38,596 nucleotides of DNA. Source: Euryarchaeota archaeon UBA103. GTDB lineage: Archaea; Thermoplasmatota; Poseidoniia; Poseidoniales; Thalassarchaeaceae. Made by a program: the position numbers and the translations under genes. The stretch lies in assembly GCA_002506825.1 (NCBI GenBank), contig DAYH01000019.1:1-38596 (forward strand). The letters are read 5' to 3'. This document shows, one piece after another, positions 24,098 through 34,100 of the stretch. Below the pieces are notes generated by a model. It worked only from the letters and a program-made list of their open reading frames with translations. It was not told the origin of the DNA and did no database searches. Position 1 is the stretch's first letter, and each line of letters starts with the position of its first letter.

Positions 24098-24393
24098 GAG
24101 GGTGCAGGGAATAAGCCCCTTTCTGTTCACCTTACGGCTGGTCGCATTCAACTTTGCATCCTACCCGGCCCTGTCGATGCATTACGGGCCTGCTTGGACT
24201 TGCTCCAGCGGGGTTGCTCGTTCCAGCTACCTGCGGGAAACCTCCTCCTTTCGGATTCACCGTGCTCCCGAGGCAGTTCGTTTCTGTTGCAGAGCCGACC
24301 CTCCCGGATCCCCGACTTGCGTCGGGCCACTCGCATCATGGAGAGGGGACTTTCCTCAGTGTCGTACACTGTCAGCGACCCTCCTGCTCCCTC
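24098..24393 (-). ncRNA. rnpB: RNase P RNA
   Basis: This is the catalytic RNA of RNase P, which trims tRNA 5' leaders. On the minus strand the conserved region I GAGGAAAGTCC is at 24357-24347. GCAACAGAAACGAACTGCC follows, then the TGGAGCAAGTCCAA segment, and finally ACAGAAAGGGGCTTAT (24126-24111), which is conserved region V. The ends pair as helix P1: GAGGGAGCAGG (24393-24383) with CCTGCACCCTC (24108-24098), 10 pairs with one A-A mismatch. The length of ~296 nt is normal for an archaeal A-type RNA. The true ends may extend a few bases beyond P1. It fills most of the 407-bp gap between the RND and rpiA coding regions and converges on the RND stop 15 bp away. Confidence 0.96.
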
Positions 24394-24455
24394 AAGCATC
24401 CCGAGAAGTCAATGCCAATGAACCCAACGGTCCATTCAATTACTTCCATTATGGG

Positions 24456-24462
24456 AAATAAT
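24456..24462 (+). promoter_or_regulatory. TATA-like box of rpiA
   Basis: AAATAAT is centred ~31 bp before ATG 24490, with no Shine-Dalgarno sequence between them. This supports the ATG 24490 start and a leaderless or nearly leaderless transcript. Confidence 0.45.
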
Positions 24463-24489
24463 CATCTGCGAACTTGCACACACGGCCCC

Positions 24490-25212
24490 ATGAGCGACGT
24501 CGAGACACTGAAGAGAGAAGCAGGAATCGCAGCATGCCGCTATGTAAAAAGTGGGATGAATGTTGGACTTGGCACTGGCTCAACAGTCAAGTATACAATA
24601 ATCGAAATCGGTAGGAGGGTATCTGAAGAAGGACTTGAGATAATTGGGGTCCCTACCAGTGAGGCCACTAGGGAACTGGCAGAAAGTCTAGGGATACCGC
24701 TAATGGAAATTTCAGATGCCAAGTCATTAGACATCACAATCGATGGTGCGGATGAGTTTGACAGCCATTTCTCTCTGATCAAGGGAGGAGGAGGGGCCCT
24801 TACAAGGGAGAAGATTGTGGCTAATCTATCAAAATCAATGATTGTCGTAGCAGACGAGAGTAAAAGGGTAGATATCCTAGGAAAATTCAATCTGCCCGTT
24901 GAAGTCAGTCCAGAAAAATTCTCCACTGTGATCGAAGAGATATCTTCCATTTGTCCTGGAAAAGTCTTTTTGAGAAGAACCATGACAAACACCGAAGGCG
25001 AAGAAAATATCTACATCACGGATAATGATGGCTATATCTTGGATTGCGAGTTTGGGCCTACAATTGCCAATCCAGTAGAAATGGAACGTATGATATCTGG
25101 AATCGATGGAGTAGTTGATGTCGGTCTCTTCGTAGGGATATGCGATGCGGTCTTCGTCGCTTCACCATCTGGAGTCGATATTATGGTCAATCCCAAAGGC
25201 AGGCTCTGTTAA
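24490..25212 (+). CDS. rpiA: Ribose-5-phosphate isomerase A
   Basis: The enzyme interconverts ribose 5-phosphate and ribulose 5-phosphate to supply nucleotide precursors. The motifs are GLGTGSTVKY (phosphate loop), the DGADEFD acidic motif, the KGGGGALTREKI catalytic stretch, and a C-terminal VASPSGVDIMVNPKGR. At 240 residues it is of normal length. ATG 24490 is chosen: the long in-frame extension upstream to 24154 runs through the RNase P RNA gene on the other strand and is not protein-like, and a TATA-like box sits ~30 bp before this ATG. tRNA-Lys follows 42 bp downstream. Confidence 0.95.
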   Translation: MSDVETLKREAGIAACRYVKSGMNVGLGTGSTVKYTIIEIGRRVSEEGLEIIGVPTSEATRELAESLGIPLMEISDAKSLDITIDGADEFDSHFSLIKGGGGALTREKIVANLSKSMIVVADESKRVDILGKFNLPVEVSPEKFSTVIEEISSICPGKVFLRRTMTNTEGEENIYITDNDGYILDCEFGPTIANPVEMERMISGIDGVVDVGLFVGICDAVFVASPSGVDIMVNPKGRLC

Positions 25213-25254
25213 TTCACCCGAGGCCATTAAATCGGAATAGCCATTCGGAAGGCC

Positions 25255-25331
25255 GGGTCTGTAGCTTAGTCAGGTAGAGCACCCGGCTCTTAACCGGGCG
25301 GTCGCGGGTTCGAACCCCGTCAGACCCGCCA
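25255..25331 (+). tRNA. tRNA-Lys (CTT anticodon)
   Basis: The acceptor is GGGTCTG with CAGACCC. The anticodon stem CCCGG/CCGGG encloses the loop CTCTTAA, giving anticodon CTT. The T-arm is GCGGG-TTCGAAC-CCCGT. The discriminator is G25328 and CCA is encoded at 25329-25331. No intron is present. An AT-rich stretch (CCATTAAATCGG) about 25-30 bp upstream may be its TATA box. Confidence 0.96.
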
Positions 25332-25389
25332 ACCAGTGCTTGCGAGGCAACCATATACCTCGGGCCCTCTGAGGCACTCGGGGGAGCCC

Positions 25390-26718
25390 ATGACTAAGGA
25401 GTTCTGGATAGGCGATGTTCTGTCAGGGAAATATGATAGCTCTGAAGTAGAGCTATGCGGATGGGTCCATAGAACTAGGGGCTCGAAGAAAATTAGATTC
25501 TTAGTGCTCAGAGATTCGACCGGTACTCTTCAGTGTGTCATAAAGAGAGAAATCGTAGGCGATGAGTGCTTTGAATCACTTTCCAATGCACTGATAGAAT
25601 CAAGTATACGGGTAAAGGGAATAGTCAAAAATACAGATAGGGAACACGGCCATGAACTGGTTGTTGAATCAGGAATAGTGATTGGTCATGTCAATCCTGA
25701 AAACCCCTTTCCAATAACAGAATCTGCCATGTCAGAGGCGGACGGCGGAGAGACAGAGTTCCTACTTGACAACAGGCATCTTTACTTGAGGACAGGCAGA
25801 ATGACGAAGATGCTGAAAATAAGATCTACAGTGTTTGGCGCCGTTCACTCATATTTCAGAGATCGTGAGTTCATAGAGTATCAGGCTCCAAACTTCGTAG
25901 CGGGAGCAGTGGAGGGCGGAAGTACTCTGTTCGAAGTACCATACTTTGGAAAGAAGGCCTACCTTACTCAATCATGGCAGCTTTATGCTGAGGCCGCCAT
26001 GCCAGCTTTGGAGAGGCTCTACACCATCGCTCCCTCATTCAGGGCGGAAAAAAGCAGAACTAGACGCCATCTGACAGAATTCTGGCATGCTGAGATGGAA
26101 ATAGCATGGGGGGGAAATGTAGAGGTAATGAATCACGGAGAGGCCCTAGTTAGAAGTATTGCAGGCACTCTCTTAGAGGAGAGGGAAGGCGAGTTAATCG
26201 AACTAGGAAGGGATATAGGGCTGATTCAGAACTACGCTGACTCCAAGTATCCCAGGATGAGGTATGACGAGGCCATTGAAGCTCTACAACAAAAGGGCGT
26301 GAGCGTAGAGTGGGGTCAGGACCTTGATTACAGCAAGGAAAAAGTTCTAACACAAGATTTTGATGTTCCACATTTCCTGACTCACTATCCACGTATTGCC
26401 AAGCCTTTCTACCACAGGCCAGATCCAGATGATCCGAAGTACGTTCTCTGTCATGATCTGCTAGCCCCAGAGGGATATGGGGAGATAATCGGAGGAGGCG
26501 AGAGGACTTGGTCAGAATCTGAGATTCTTGAGAGAATAGACGAGGAGGGAACTCCCAGGGAGCCCTACGAATTCTACATAGATGTGAGGAGATACGGAGG
26601 GGTTCCACATGGCGGATTTGGAATGGGCATAGACAGGGTATGCGCATGGCTATCGGGAGCGGACCATATCAGGGAGACAATACCATTCCCAAGAGACAGT
26701 AGACGCGTCACACCATAG
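25390..26718 (+). CDS. asnS: Asparaginyl-tRNA synthetase
   Basis: This class II synthetase charges tRNA-Asn. The N-terminal OB-fold anticodon-binding domain (residues ~12-100, VELCGWVHRTRG onwards) is followed by the catalytic core. Motif 2 is FRAEKSRTRRHLTEFWHAEME and motif 3 is GGFGMGIDRV. The stretch DLLAPEGYGEIIGGGERTWS is the AsnRS-type signature; archaeal AspRS instead has an EITTGAQR-like sequence there, so AsnRS is preferred. At 442 residues it has the expected length. ATG 25390, eight bases or so after a GGGGGA run, is preferred over 25336, which lies immediately after tRNA-Lys. An AsnRS makes the transamidation route to Asn-tRNA unnecessary. Confidence 0.92.
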   Translation: MTKEFWIGDVLSGKYDSSEVELCGWVHRTRGSKKIRFLVLRDSTGTLQCVIKREIVGDECFESLSNALIESSIRVKGIVKNTDREHGHELVVESGIVIGHVNPENPFPITESAMSEADGGETEFLLDNRHLYLRTGRMTKMLKIRSTVFGAVHSYFRDREFIEYQAPNFVAGAVEGGSTLFEVPYFGKKAYLTQSWQLYAEAAMPALERLYTIAPSFRAEKSRTRRHLTEFWHAEMEIAWGGNVEVMNHGEALVRSIAGTLLEEREGELIELGRDIGLIQNYADSKYPRMRYDEAIEALQQKGVSVEWGQDLDYSKEKVLTQDFDVPHFLTHYPRIAKPFYHRPDPDDPKYVLCHDLLAPEGYGEIIGGGERTWSESEILERIDEEGTPREPYEFYIDVRRYGGVPHGGFGMGIDRVCAWLSGADHIRETIPFPRDSRRVTP

Positions 26719-26764
26719 GCATGCCACCCGAATCACTCTTACGCCCTAGCCATCTGGGATATTC

Positions 26765-27979
26765 ATGACGGATGACTGGAGGACTCTTGACATCGCTAAT
26801 CCAACAGATGAACACTCTATGCTCAGAGAGATGGTGCGAGGTTTTGTCTCAGAGGAAGTCGAGCCACAAGCACTAGAATTCAACAGGGATGAGAAATTCA
26901 ATACAAATCTATTCAGAACCCTCGGACACTCAGGACTTCTGGGCATTTCTGTTCCTTCAGAGTACGGAGGAGGGGGGATGGATGCCACAGCAGTCGCAAT
27001 CATCAATGAAGAGCTCTCATACTCGGACCCAGCTTTCTGTCTTGCATATCTGGCTCATGACCAGCTAATGGTCAACAACCTGGCTCAGAACGGAAGCCAT
27101 GAACAGAAGACTAGGATACTTCCCAAAGTATGCAGTGGGGAGTGGATAGGGTGTATGGCAATGAGCGAACCGGATCATGGCACAGACGTCATGGGGATGG
27201 AGACGCATGCAATCCTGGGAGATGACGGAAACTGGGTTATCAACGGCAGGAAGATGTGGATAACAAACGGGGCAATTGATGATTCTGGTACCCCTGCCGA
27301 TATAGTCTGGCTTTATGCAAGAACTGGGACCGACTCCAAGGGCAGGGCGGAGATTACTACATTTCTAGTTGAGAATGGGATGGACGGATACTCTGTGGGT
27401 CAGAAAATTGTTGATAAGCTGGGAATGAGGGCTAGTAACACAGCTGAGCTTGTTTTCGAGGATTGCATTGTCCCTCCAGAAAATGTCGTGGGCTCACCCG
27501 GAGAGTCAATGTCTCACATGATGAGGAATCTGGAGTTGGAGAGACTGGGTCTCGCCGCAATGGCGCTGGGAATCTCAAGGAGATGCCTGTCGGTAATGAA
27601 CGACTATGCTAGCGAAAGGAAGGCATTCGGCAGAAGCATACGTGAATTCGGACAGATTCAGAGGCACATAGGGGAGTCATGGGCAGAATACAGGGCTATG
27701 AGATCGTATGTCTACGACACTGCGAGGCAAATCGATCTATCCAAATCAGGAAATAGGCTCGACTCTGACGGAGTAAAGCTCTTTGGAACCACTATTTCGA
27801 AGCATATTGCCGATAGGGCGATTCAAGTTCTGGGAGGTTATGGGTATGTTGGAGAATACATCGTCGAGAGGCTATGGAGGGATGCAAAGCTCCTGGAGAT
27901 AGGCGGTGGGACTTTAGAAGGGCATCAGAAGAATATCGCGAGAGACCTGAAAACAAGCCCTGAGGCAATTGAGAGATAA
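26765..27979 (+). CDS. Acyl-CoA dehydrogenase, isovaleryl-CoA-dehydrogenase-like
   Basis: This 404-residue FAD enzyme introduces the alpha-beta double bond into an acyl-CoA. Family motifs are GLLGISVPSEYGGGGMD, CMAMSEPDHGTDV (FAD/substrate loop), WVINGRKMWITNG, KLGMRASNTAEL and ERKAFGRSIREFGQIQ. The C-terminal LGGYGYVGEYIVERLWRDAKLLEIGGGT follows. Where medium-chain enzymes have the catalytic Glu (IYEGT), this one has Gly (EIGGGT). A Glu is instead present in helix G (LELERLGLAAMA), as in isovaleryl-CoA dehydrogenases, which points to leucine or other branched-chain catabolism. The end lies one base from the 3' end of the convergent tRNA-Gln gene. Confidence 0.9.
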   Translation: MTDDWRTLDIANPTDEHSMLREMVRGFVSEEVEPQALEFNRDEKFNTNLFRTLGHSGLLGISVPSEYGGGGMDATAVAIINEELSYSDPAFCLAYLAHDQLMVNNLAQNGSHEQKTRILPKVCSGEWIGCMAMSEPDHGTDVMGMETHAILGDDGNWVINGRKMWITNGAIDDSGTPADIVWLYARTGTDSKGRAEITTFLVENGMDGYSVGQKIVDKLGMRASNTAELVFEDCIVPPENVVGSPGESMSHMMRNLELERLGLAAMALGISRRCLSVMNDYASERKAFGRSIREFGQIQRHIGESWAEYRAMRSYVYDTARQIDLSKSGNRLDSDGVKLFGTTISKHIADRAIQVLGGYGYVGEYIVERLWRDAKLLEIGGGTLEGHQKNIARDLKTSPEAIER

Positions 27980-27980
27980 T

Positions 27981-28056
27981 TGGTAGTCCCGCCCGGATTC
28001 GAACCAGGGTCCCCAGGACCAAAACCTGAGATGATGGACCACTACACTACGGGACT
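27981..28056 (-). tRNA. tRNA-Gln (TTG anticodon)
   Basis: On the minus strand the acceptor AGTCCCG pairs with CGGGACT, the discriminator is A and CCA is encoded (27983-27981). The anticodon stem TCAGG/CCTGG encloses TTTTGGT with anticodon TTG. The T-arm is CCTGG-TTCGAAT-CCGGG. The D-arm resembles other archaeal tRNA-Gln genes (GTGTAGTGG). It lies antisense between the acyl-CoA dehydrogenase and the subtilase gene. Confidence 0.95.
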
Positions 28057-28157
28057 CCGTGCTCTGGCATGAGATATCTGCTTTGGACTTGACGGGCGAG
28101 AATCTAGAAGGCGAGAGGCCGACAGGATGAAAGAAGCATCTACGTACGATACACTGT

Positions 28158-31100
28158 ATGGCTCGGAATCAGGCATTGGCACTAGTGCTTCTCATGATTC
28201 TACAAACCGTCTCTGCAACTGTAGGCGATTCGGGAAACGAAGAAACCCCGAAAACTAATGATCATCCAGATCACCATCAACAAGATCCCAATCTCCAGGG
28301 TTTGGAATCTAGCCCATGGTTCGACCCGGCGCTTCTAGAAGGGGGTGATTCAGTGGATGGCAAGACTAGAGTGACCGTAATCACCAATTCTCTTCAGAAT
28401 CTGGAGTTCTGGCAGATTGAAAACGGTGCTCTTGAGGAGCAGGCTGAACCAGGTCCAGGCGAGTCTCTAGTGCAACAGGAGACCTCCGATGGAAAGATAG
28501 ATCACAGGACATTCTGGGTAGACTCAGATCTTGTTCAAAAAATTCCCGGCGTCCGAGGGGTAATCGCAGTCATCGATGCCCAGAGAGCTCCAGAGCCATA
28601 TTCCATAGAGCCTTTCGATAAGCCCGATTTTCTTCCGGCCACAGTGACTACTGGTGAGCTACATGGCGTCACTGACGCATGGGGCAGTGGCTACACGGGC
28701 GAGGGACTCGTAGTCGCTGTGGCCGATACGGGGGTAGACTTCGCACATCCAGACTTGAATGGGACACAGGCTAGGGTGACATTCCATGATTCTCCATACT
28801 TTGGATGGCCGCTAATGTTAGATCATAGTAGTATGTACAATTGGATGGTGCACGGTGAGGCATATCCAGAAAGGTCTTCTTGGTATGCAGACACTTCAAT
28901 AATAGACGTAGATAATAATTCTGATGGCCTTCTGGATGATTCTGGATTGAATATCACGGGCGTCAACATGTCAATATCGGGAGATTACCACATAGGCGAG
29001 CATCCAGACTCAACACTAAGGTCTAGACAGGGTGGAGATGTCCCCATACTGGTTGTTGATGATCAGGAATACGGACATTACAAGACTGTTTATGCGGATC
29101 TAGACAGAGACGGGGAGTTCGGTGATGAGGTTCCGATGAGGCCAGGAGAGGAGACCTCAGGATTGGATACCAATGGGGATGGCCTTTGGGATGTATCTGG
29201 AGGACTGGTTTACTGGGTTTCAGATGGGGCATTGGGTGTCCCATATGGTGATACATATGCCGCTAGACATGGCTATTCAGACAGGATAGCAGGACCTGGT
29301 AATCTTACTCTTTTCATGCTGGAATCAGGCAATCATGGAACTCTTTGCGCCAGTGCGATTGCAGCTCAAGGTGTGGTTAGTGATGGCAAGGTACTAGGTA
29401 TGGCGCCCAACGCCACTATCTCATCAATAGGTAACCATTACTCAGGAGGGCACTCCCTTGATGCTTGGAGGTTCATAGCCGAGGGATACGATGGTCATGT
29501 GGATACTCCAGATCAGCCAAATATCGGCTCCTTCTCATTCGGTTACTCATCGGTAGACGAAGCAGGGGCAGATGCCTACTCACTATACCTCGACTGGCTA
29601 ACTAGATTCTACAACGAGAATACATCATATGCTGTAGCAATAGGCAACGGCGGACATGGATTTGGAACTACCAAGTCTCCCGGTGCCTCTAACGGAGTAT
29701 TCTCGGTGGGGGCATTCAGTAGCCGTTCCAGTGGGACATGGGGCCAAATTGCCCCATGGTCCAACAGAGGACCGAACGCCCTCGGTAGGATGGATCCTGA
29801 TGTCGTTGCAGTCGGATGGTCAGCAACTGGCGACATCCCACTGAACTCCAGAGATGATGCGAACTCTGCTTGGAGAAGCTGGGGGGGAACAAGCCTAGCG
29901 ACTCCGGTAGCCGCCGGCCTAATGGCTCTGGTCGCCGAGGCTTGGATGCATAATTTGGGAGACTATCCAGATTCACAAGAGTTCAGGGATCTGGTGATGT
30001 CTACTTCAGATGATAGGGGGTATGAGCCATTCACACAAGGAGGAGGGTGGTTCAACGTCTCTAAGGCCACTAAGACTTTGGATGGTGAGAATGGTACTTG
30101 GTGGGCAACACCTTCGCATTGGAACAGCGGTACCTTCCAGGGCCAACACAGAGATGCGAATCTGAATCTACTGAGGCCAGGGGAGGTCCAGACAACGGAG
30201 TTGGAGTTCACAAACCCAGGGGAATCTGCAATAAGCCTACAGTTATCCCCTACCTCATTCTCTCCACTTTCTCATGAGGTCAGAGTCTGGAACAGCACCG
30301 GCAATGGAACAGAAGACGGCGAGAACTCCTCCTGGGATGGGCACCAAAGTAGTAGGCCGGATCTACTAATTCCGCTACATCTGAGAAACGACTCAAACAT
30401 TCAGCTAAATCCAGAAACAAGACAATTCAGGGCTCGAGCCACTATCGATTATTCGCACTTCGACAACAATCAAGACCGAGATTCCGAAGAGAGAGTATTC
30501 TTGGAGATAATGAAGTGGGAAGATGAAGATCAAGATGGAATCTACGTACTGGATTTGGATAACGACTCCATGGTAGACTCGGAGGACTGGACCGAAGAAG
30601 ATGAACTCAAGGAAGTCACATATTGGCGATCCGATGGGCCAAATGCCGAGGTTCGCATGGGAAATCCATTCGAGGATTCGGGAGATGGCTTGATGTTAGC
30701 GGTATGGAATTACAACGGCCAGCTTTCAGATGAACCAGTCAGAATAGAAATCGATTGGACAACATTCGGATCAGATTCAGATGAATGGATATCCGTGCCC
30801 TCCGAAATCATACTGCCGCCCAACGAATCTAGTGTAGTCCCAATGACAATCACAGTTCCAGTAGATGCAAACCCCGGCCTACACCAGCACGGATTACTGA
30901 TTTCATCTAACGACCTACATCCCAATGGGGCCCCTGCCCAGTCTAGCAATGATCGACATTGGACTCTTCCAGTTGTTACAAATGTCCCATGGGTAGGGCC
31001 TTTCTCTCTAAATGCCAGGCCATTGGACGGCAATGTCACCAATCAGACCCTTTACTCCGAAGAATGGATTTCAGGAGCCACTAGATGGGATTGGAGAGCC

Positions 31101-34100
31101 GAGAGCGGTGATTGGAGGTTTTTATCCATTGAATGGCCAGAGGAATGGGCCACAGGGGGAACGGCAGTAATCGAGGTAGACTGGGATGATAACCCCTACA
31201 CAGACATAGACGTAATGTGGCTATCCGAGACCACCCATGGTTATTCCAGCGAGAACTCTACTCCATATGGCAACTCGACATTTTTCATTGAAGAGCGTTC
31301 CACAAATAATTACGCTGGTTCTGGGTCCCACAATTGGGGGACATTCACGGGTGATTCTAGAGAAGTCTTTGCAGTCCCTGTGACGCGAGGAGTGCACCAA
31401 CTGGCGCTCCATACCGCCCTACATGGCGTCAACTCAAATGATAATCCTCTGAACATCTCGGTCGGATACATCGCCGCAGAGCAGTCAGGCTTCGAGAGAG
31501 TGGTAACTGATTGGAATGAAGCCAGCGGCGTGGAAGCAGTCCATCTGGTCTCTACGGTCCCGCTTCCAATCGAATCTGTGAACTCATTCGGCTGGTCTCA
31601 GCCAATCAATCTCTACAACGAGTCAGTCTCCCAAGACACCCGTGGGGACAAAATGACCGCTTCATGGTGGAAAAATATCACTATCAACAACTCAGAGTCC
31701 ATCTCCATTGAAATCGATGCTGAGGGCCATCATTCGGATTCAGACATAGATTTGTATCTATTCAGGGACTCAGATGGAGATGGCGATTTCAGCAGCGGAG
31801 AGGAGATTGAAAAATCAACATCGGGAGATTCTTCAGAGAAGGTAGAGGTCAGTAGCCCCGAAGACGGCCTGTATGGAATCGCCGTACATGGATACGATGT
31901 ACCGGGAGACTCGATCAATTTCCGGATATCCATAGACGAGGTGGGCGGGAGTGAACTTAGGGTGACCAATCAGATGCCTCTTAGCGATAATGAGATATCA
32001 TCAATATGGCCAAATGGCTCTGTGGCTCTGGCGGGAGAAAGCCCATCAGCCGCCATCCAAGTAAGCCTCGAGTTCGACAGGCCCGATTATGCCGGTACAT
32101 GGCAAGGTTTCGTAGATGTGGAGCTAGTTGGGGGAATTGAAATCAGACTACCCTACACTTACGAGCTTGTAGAACTAGATCCTGAGGTAAAATTCGTCGA
32201 GCCAGAGAATATGTCACATCACAACCAACCCACTCCTGTACTAATCCATGCGATAGACAGAGGAATAGGTTTCAGGCTGGATCAGGTTAACTTGTCATCA
32301 ACCGACAATCAAACGGAAGTTCCAGATGCCGACTCAGTACAAGCTATCGATACCCTTGGCAACCATCACAATCTGACTACACTATGGAATCACGGCAATC
32401 ACTCTTCAGTACCAGAAAATCTAACCTTCAGGGAGATTTGGATCAACTCAACCCTTCCAGAGATAGAGAAATGGCATGACTATACAATAACAGTTACAGA
32501 CATCTCCGGACTATACGCCCAAGACTTCCTATCCGTATCCTATGACGTCACTTCTCCTGAAGTCTCGATTAGTAATATTCCGTTGATAACCCAAAATCCC
32601 GTTCTCACGTATCAGATATGGACTGAACCAGGGGCGACCCTTACTCACTCTGGAACCGTAGTAGAACTAGATGATCAGGGCATGGCCGAGCACTCATTCC
32701 TCCTCGATAAAGCGGAGATAGGATTTGACGAATCATCAAACTCTTCATACTACTTCATTAATGGCTCCAGTGTTTTCGTAATCTCAGTCTATGACGAAGC
32801 TGGAAACTCCGTTACTAGGGAATTCCAGGTTATTTTCGATCCGGATCCTCCGTCTAACTCGGAGTTCCTCTTGATGAATGATCAGGATGGAAACCATTAC
32901 ACCACCGAAGACGCAAGGTCACCGGTAAACCTAACAAGCGGTACTCTGCAGGTACATATTCCCTCGGATACCAAGAGCTGGTGCCTCTCAGTACACTCTG
33001 ATATCGGTGATTATTTTACAGAGGAATGCAGTGAAGGCATCAGCATGCCAGCATCGTTCAACTCATCTGTGGGGCATCCAGAACCACATGAGCAAGGTGG
33101 CGACCAGGAGTACTACAGTGCCGTTCTTCCTCTATCGACTATCGGGATGCCCGATGGCGACTACACAATACTGCTTGAGCTGACAGATTGGGCTAACTCG
33201 ACCGCTTCTGATACTTGGCCGATTTCAATAGACAAGTCGGTACCCTCGGTCCAATGGGCCACGTCCCCCTCCTACAATAATTCGTTATTTGATCACAGGC
33301 AAGAGATTTCATGGTCTTCTTCTGAGCCGGTAACATACGAATTCACAATGGACGGTAAACAAATGATGCAAGGATTGGGAGAATCGGGAATGTGGCCTTT
33401 CCAGCTTTCTGAAACCGGTATTCACGAACTATGCTTCTATGCCGTCGACGAAACTCAAAATAGGACAAATAGTAACTATTTCAGCGAATGCAGAACTATG
33501 GAATTGAACTCAACAATTTATGACACACTCGTGATAGCAAACTGGAATGGTGGAACCGTCTCTTCCGAGGAAGTCACTGCAAAGGTCCAGCTTGGTCCGG
33601 ACCAGACAATTAGATGGTCCGAGGAGAGATCAGATGGATTCAATTTGGTAATTCCGTCATCAGTAATGGGGGATGTCACATTCGATCTGAGAGAAGGTGA
33701 GAACAAATTTATCCTAGAAGTCGACTCACTAAACGAGACCGATATATACCATCTGTCTGTTGTTCGAGATACTATTCCCCCTGCCGTAAGCATTGAGGAG
33801 CGGACCAATAGAACATCTGCCCTATCCAAAACCAGAATAATCCAAGGAATTTGTGAGGGGGGTGCCAACGTACTAGTCTGGAGTGATGTTGACTCCATTG
33901 CCCTTATTTGCCCCTCATCTGGAATGTTCTCTGTCGAGATCGATATAGTCGACACGCCGGGGGAGCATGACGTCCATGCCATCTCCTCGGACTATGCGAA
34001 TAACGAAGCGAGTTCAATGACTACAGTTCTCAAGCAGGATTGGCCTGAATGGGCCATAGATGATGCTAAGAATATGGGCCCTATGCTGGGCTGGTTTTCT

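Noticed and set aside
24154..24489. N-terminal extension of rpiA and other open frames over 24096-24461
   Set aside because: The stretch is RNase P RNA on the minus strand, and the translated sequence has no family similarity; rpiA begins at ATG 24490.
25390..26718. Aspartyl-tRNA synthetase
   Set aside because: The DLLAPEGYGEIIGGGER segment is typical of AsnRS and lacks the archaeal AspRS sequence at that site.
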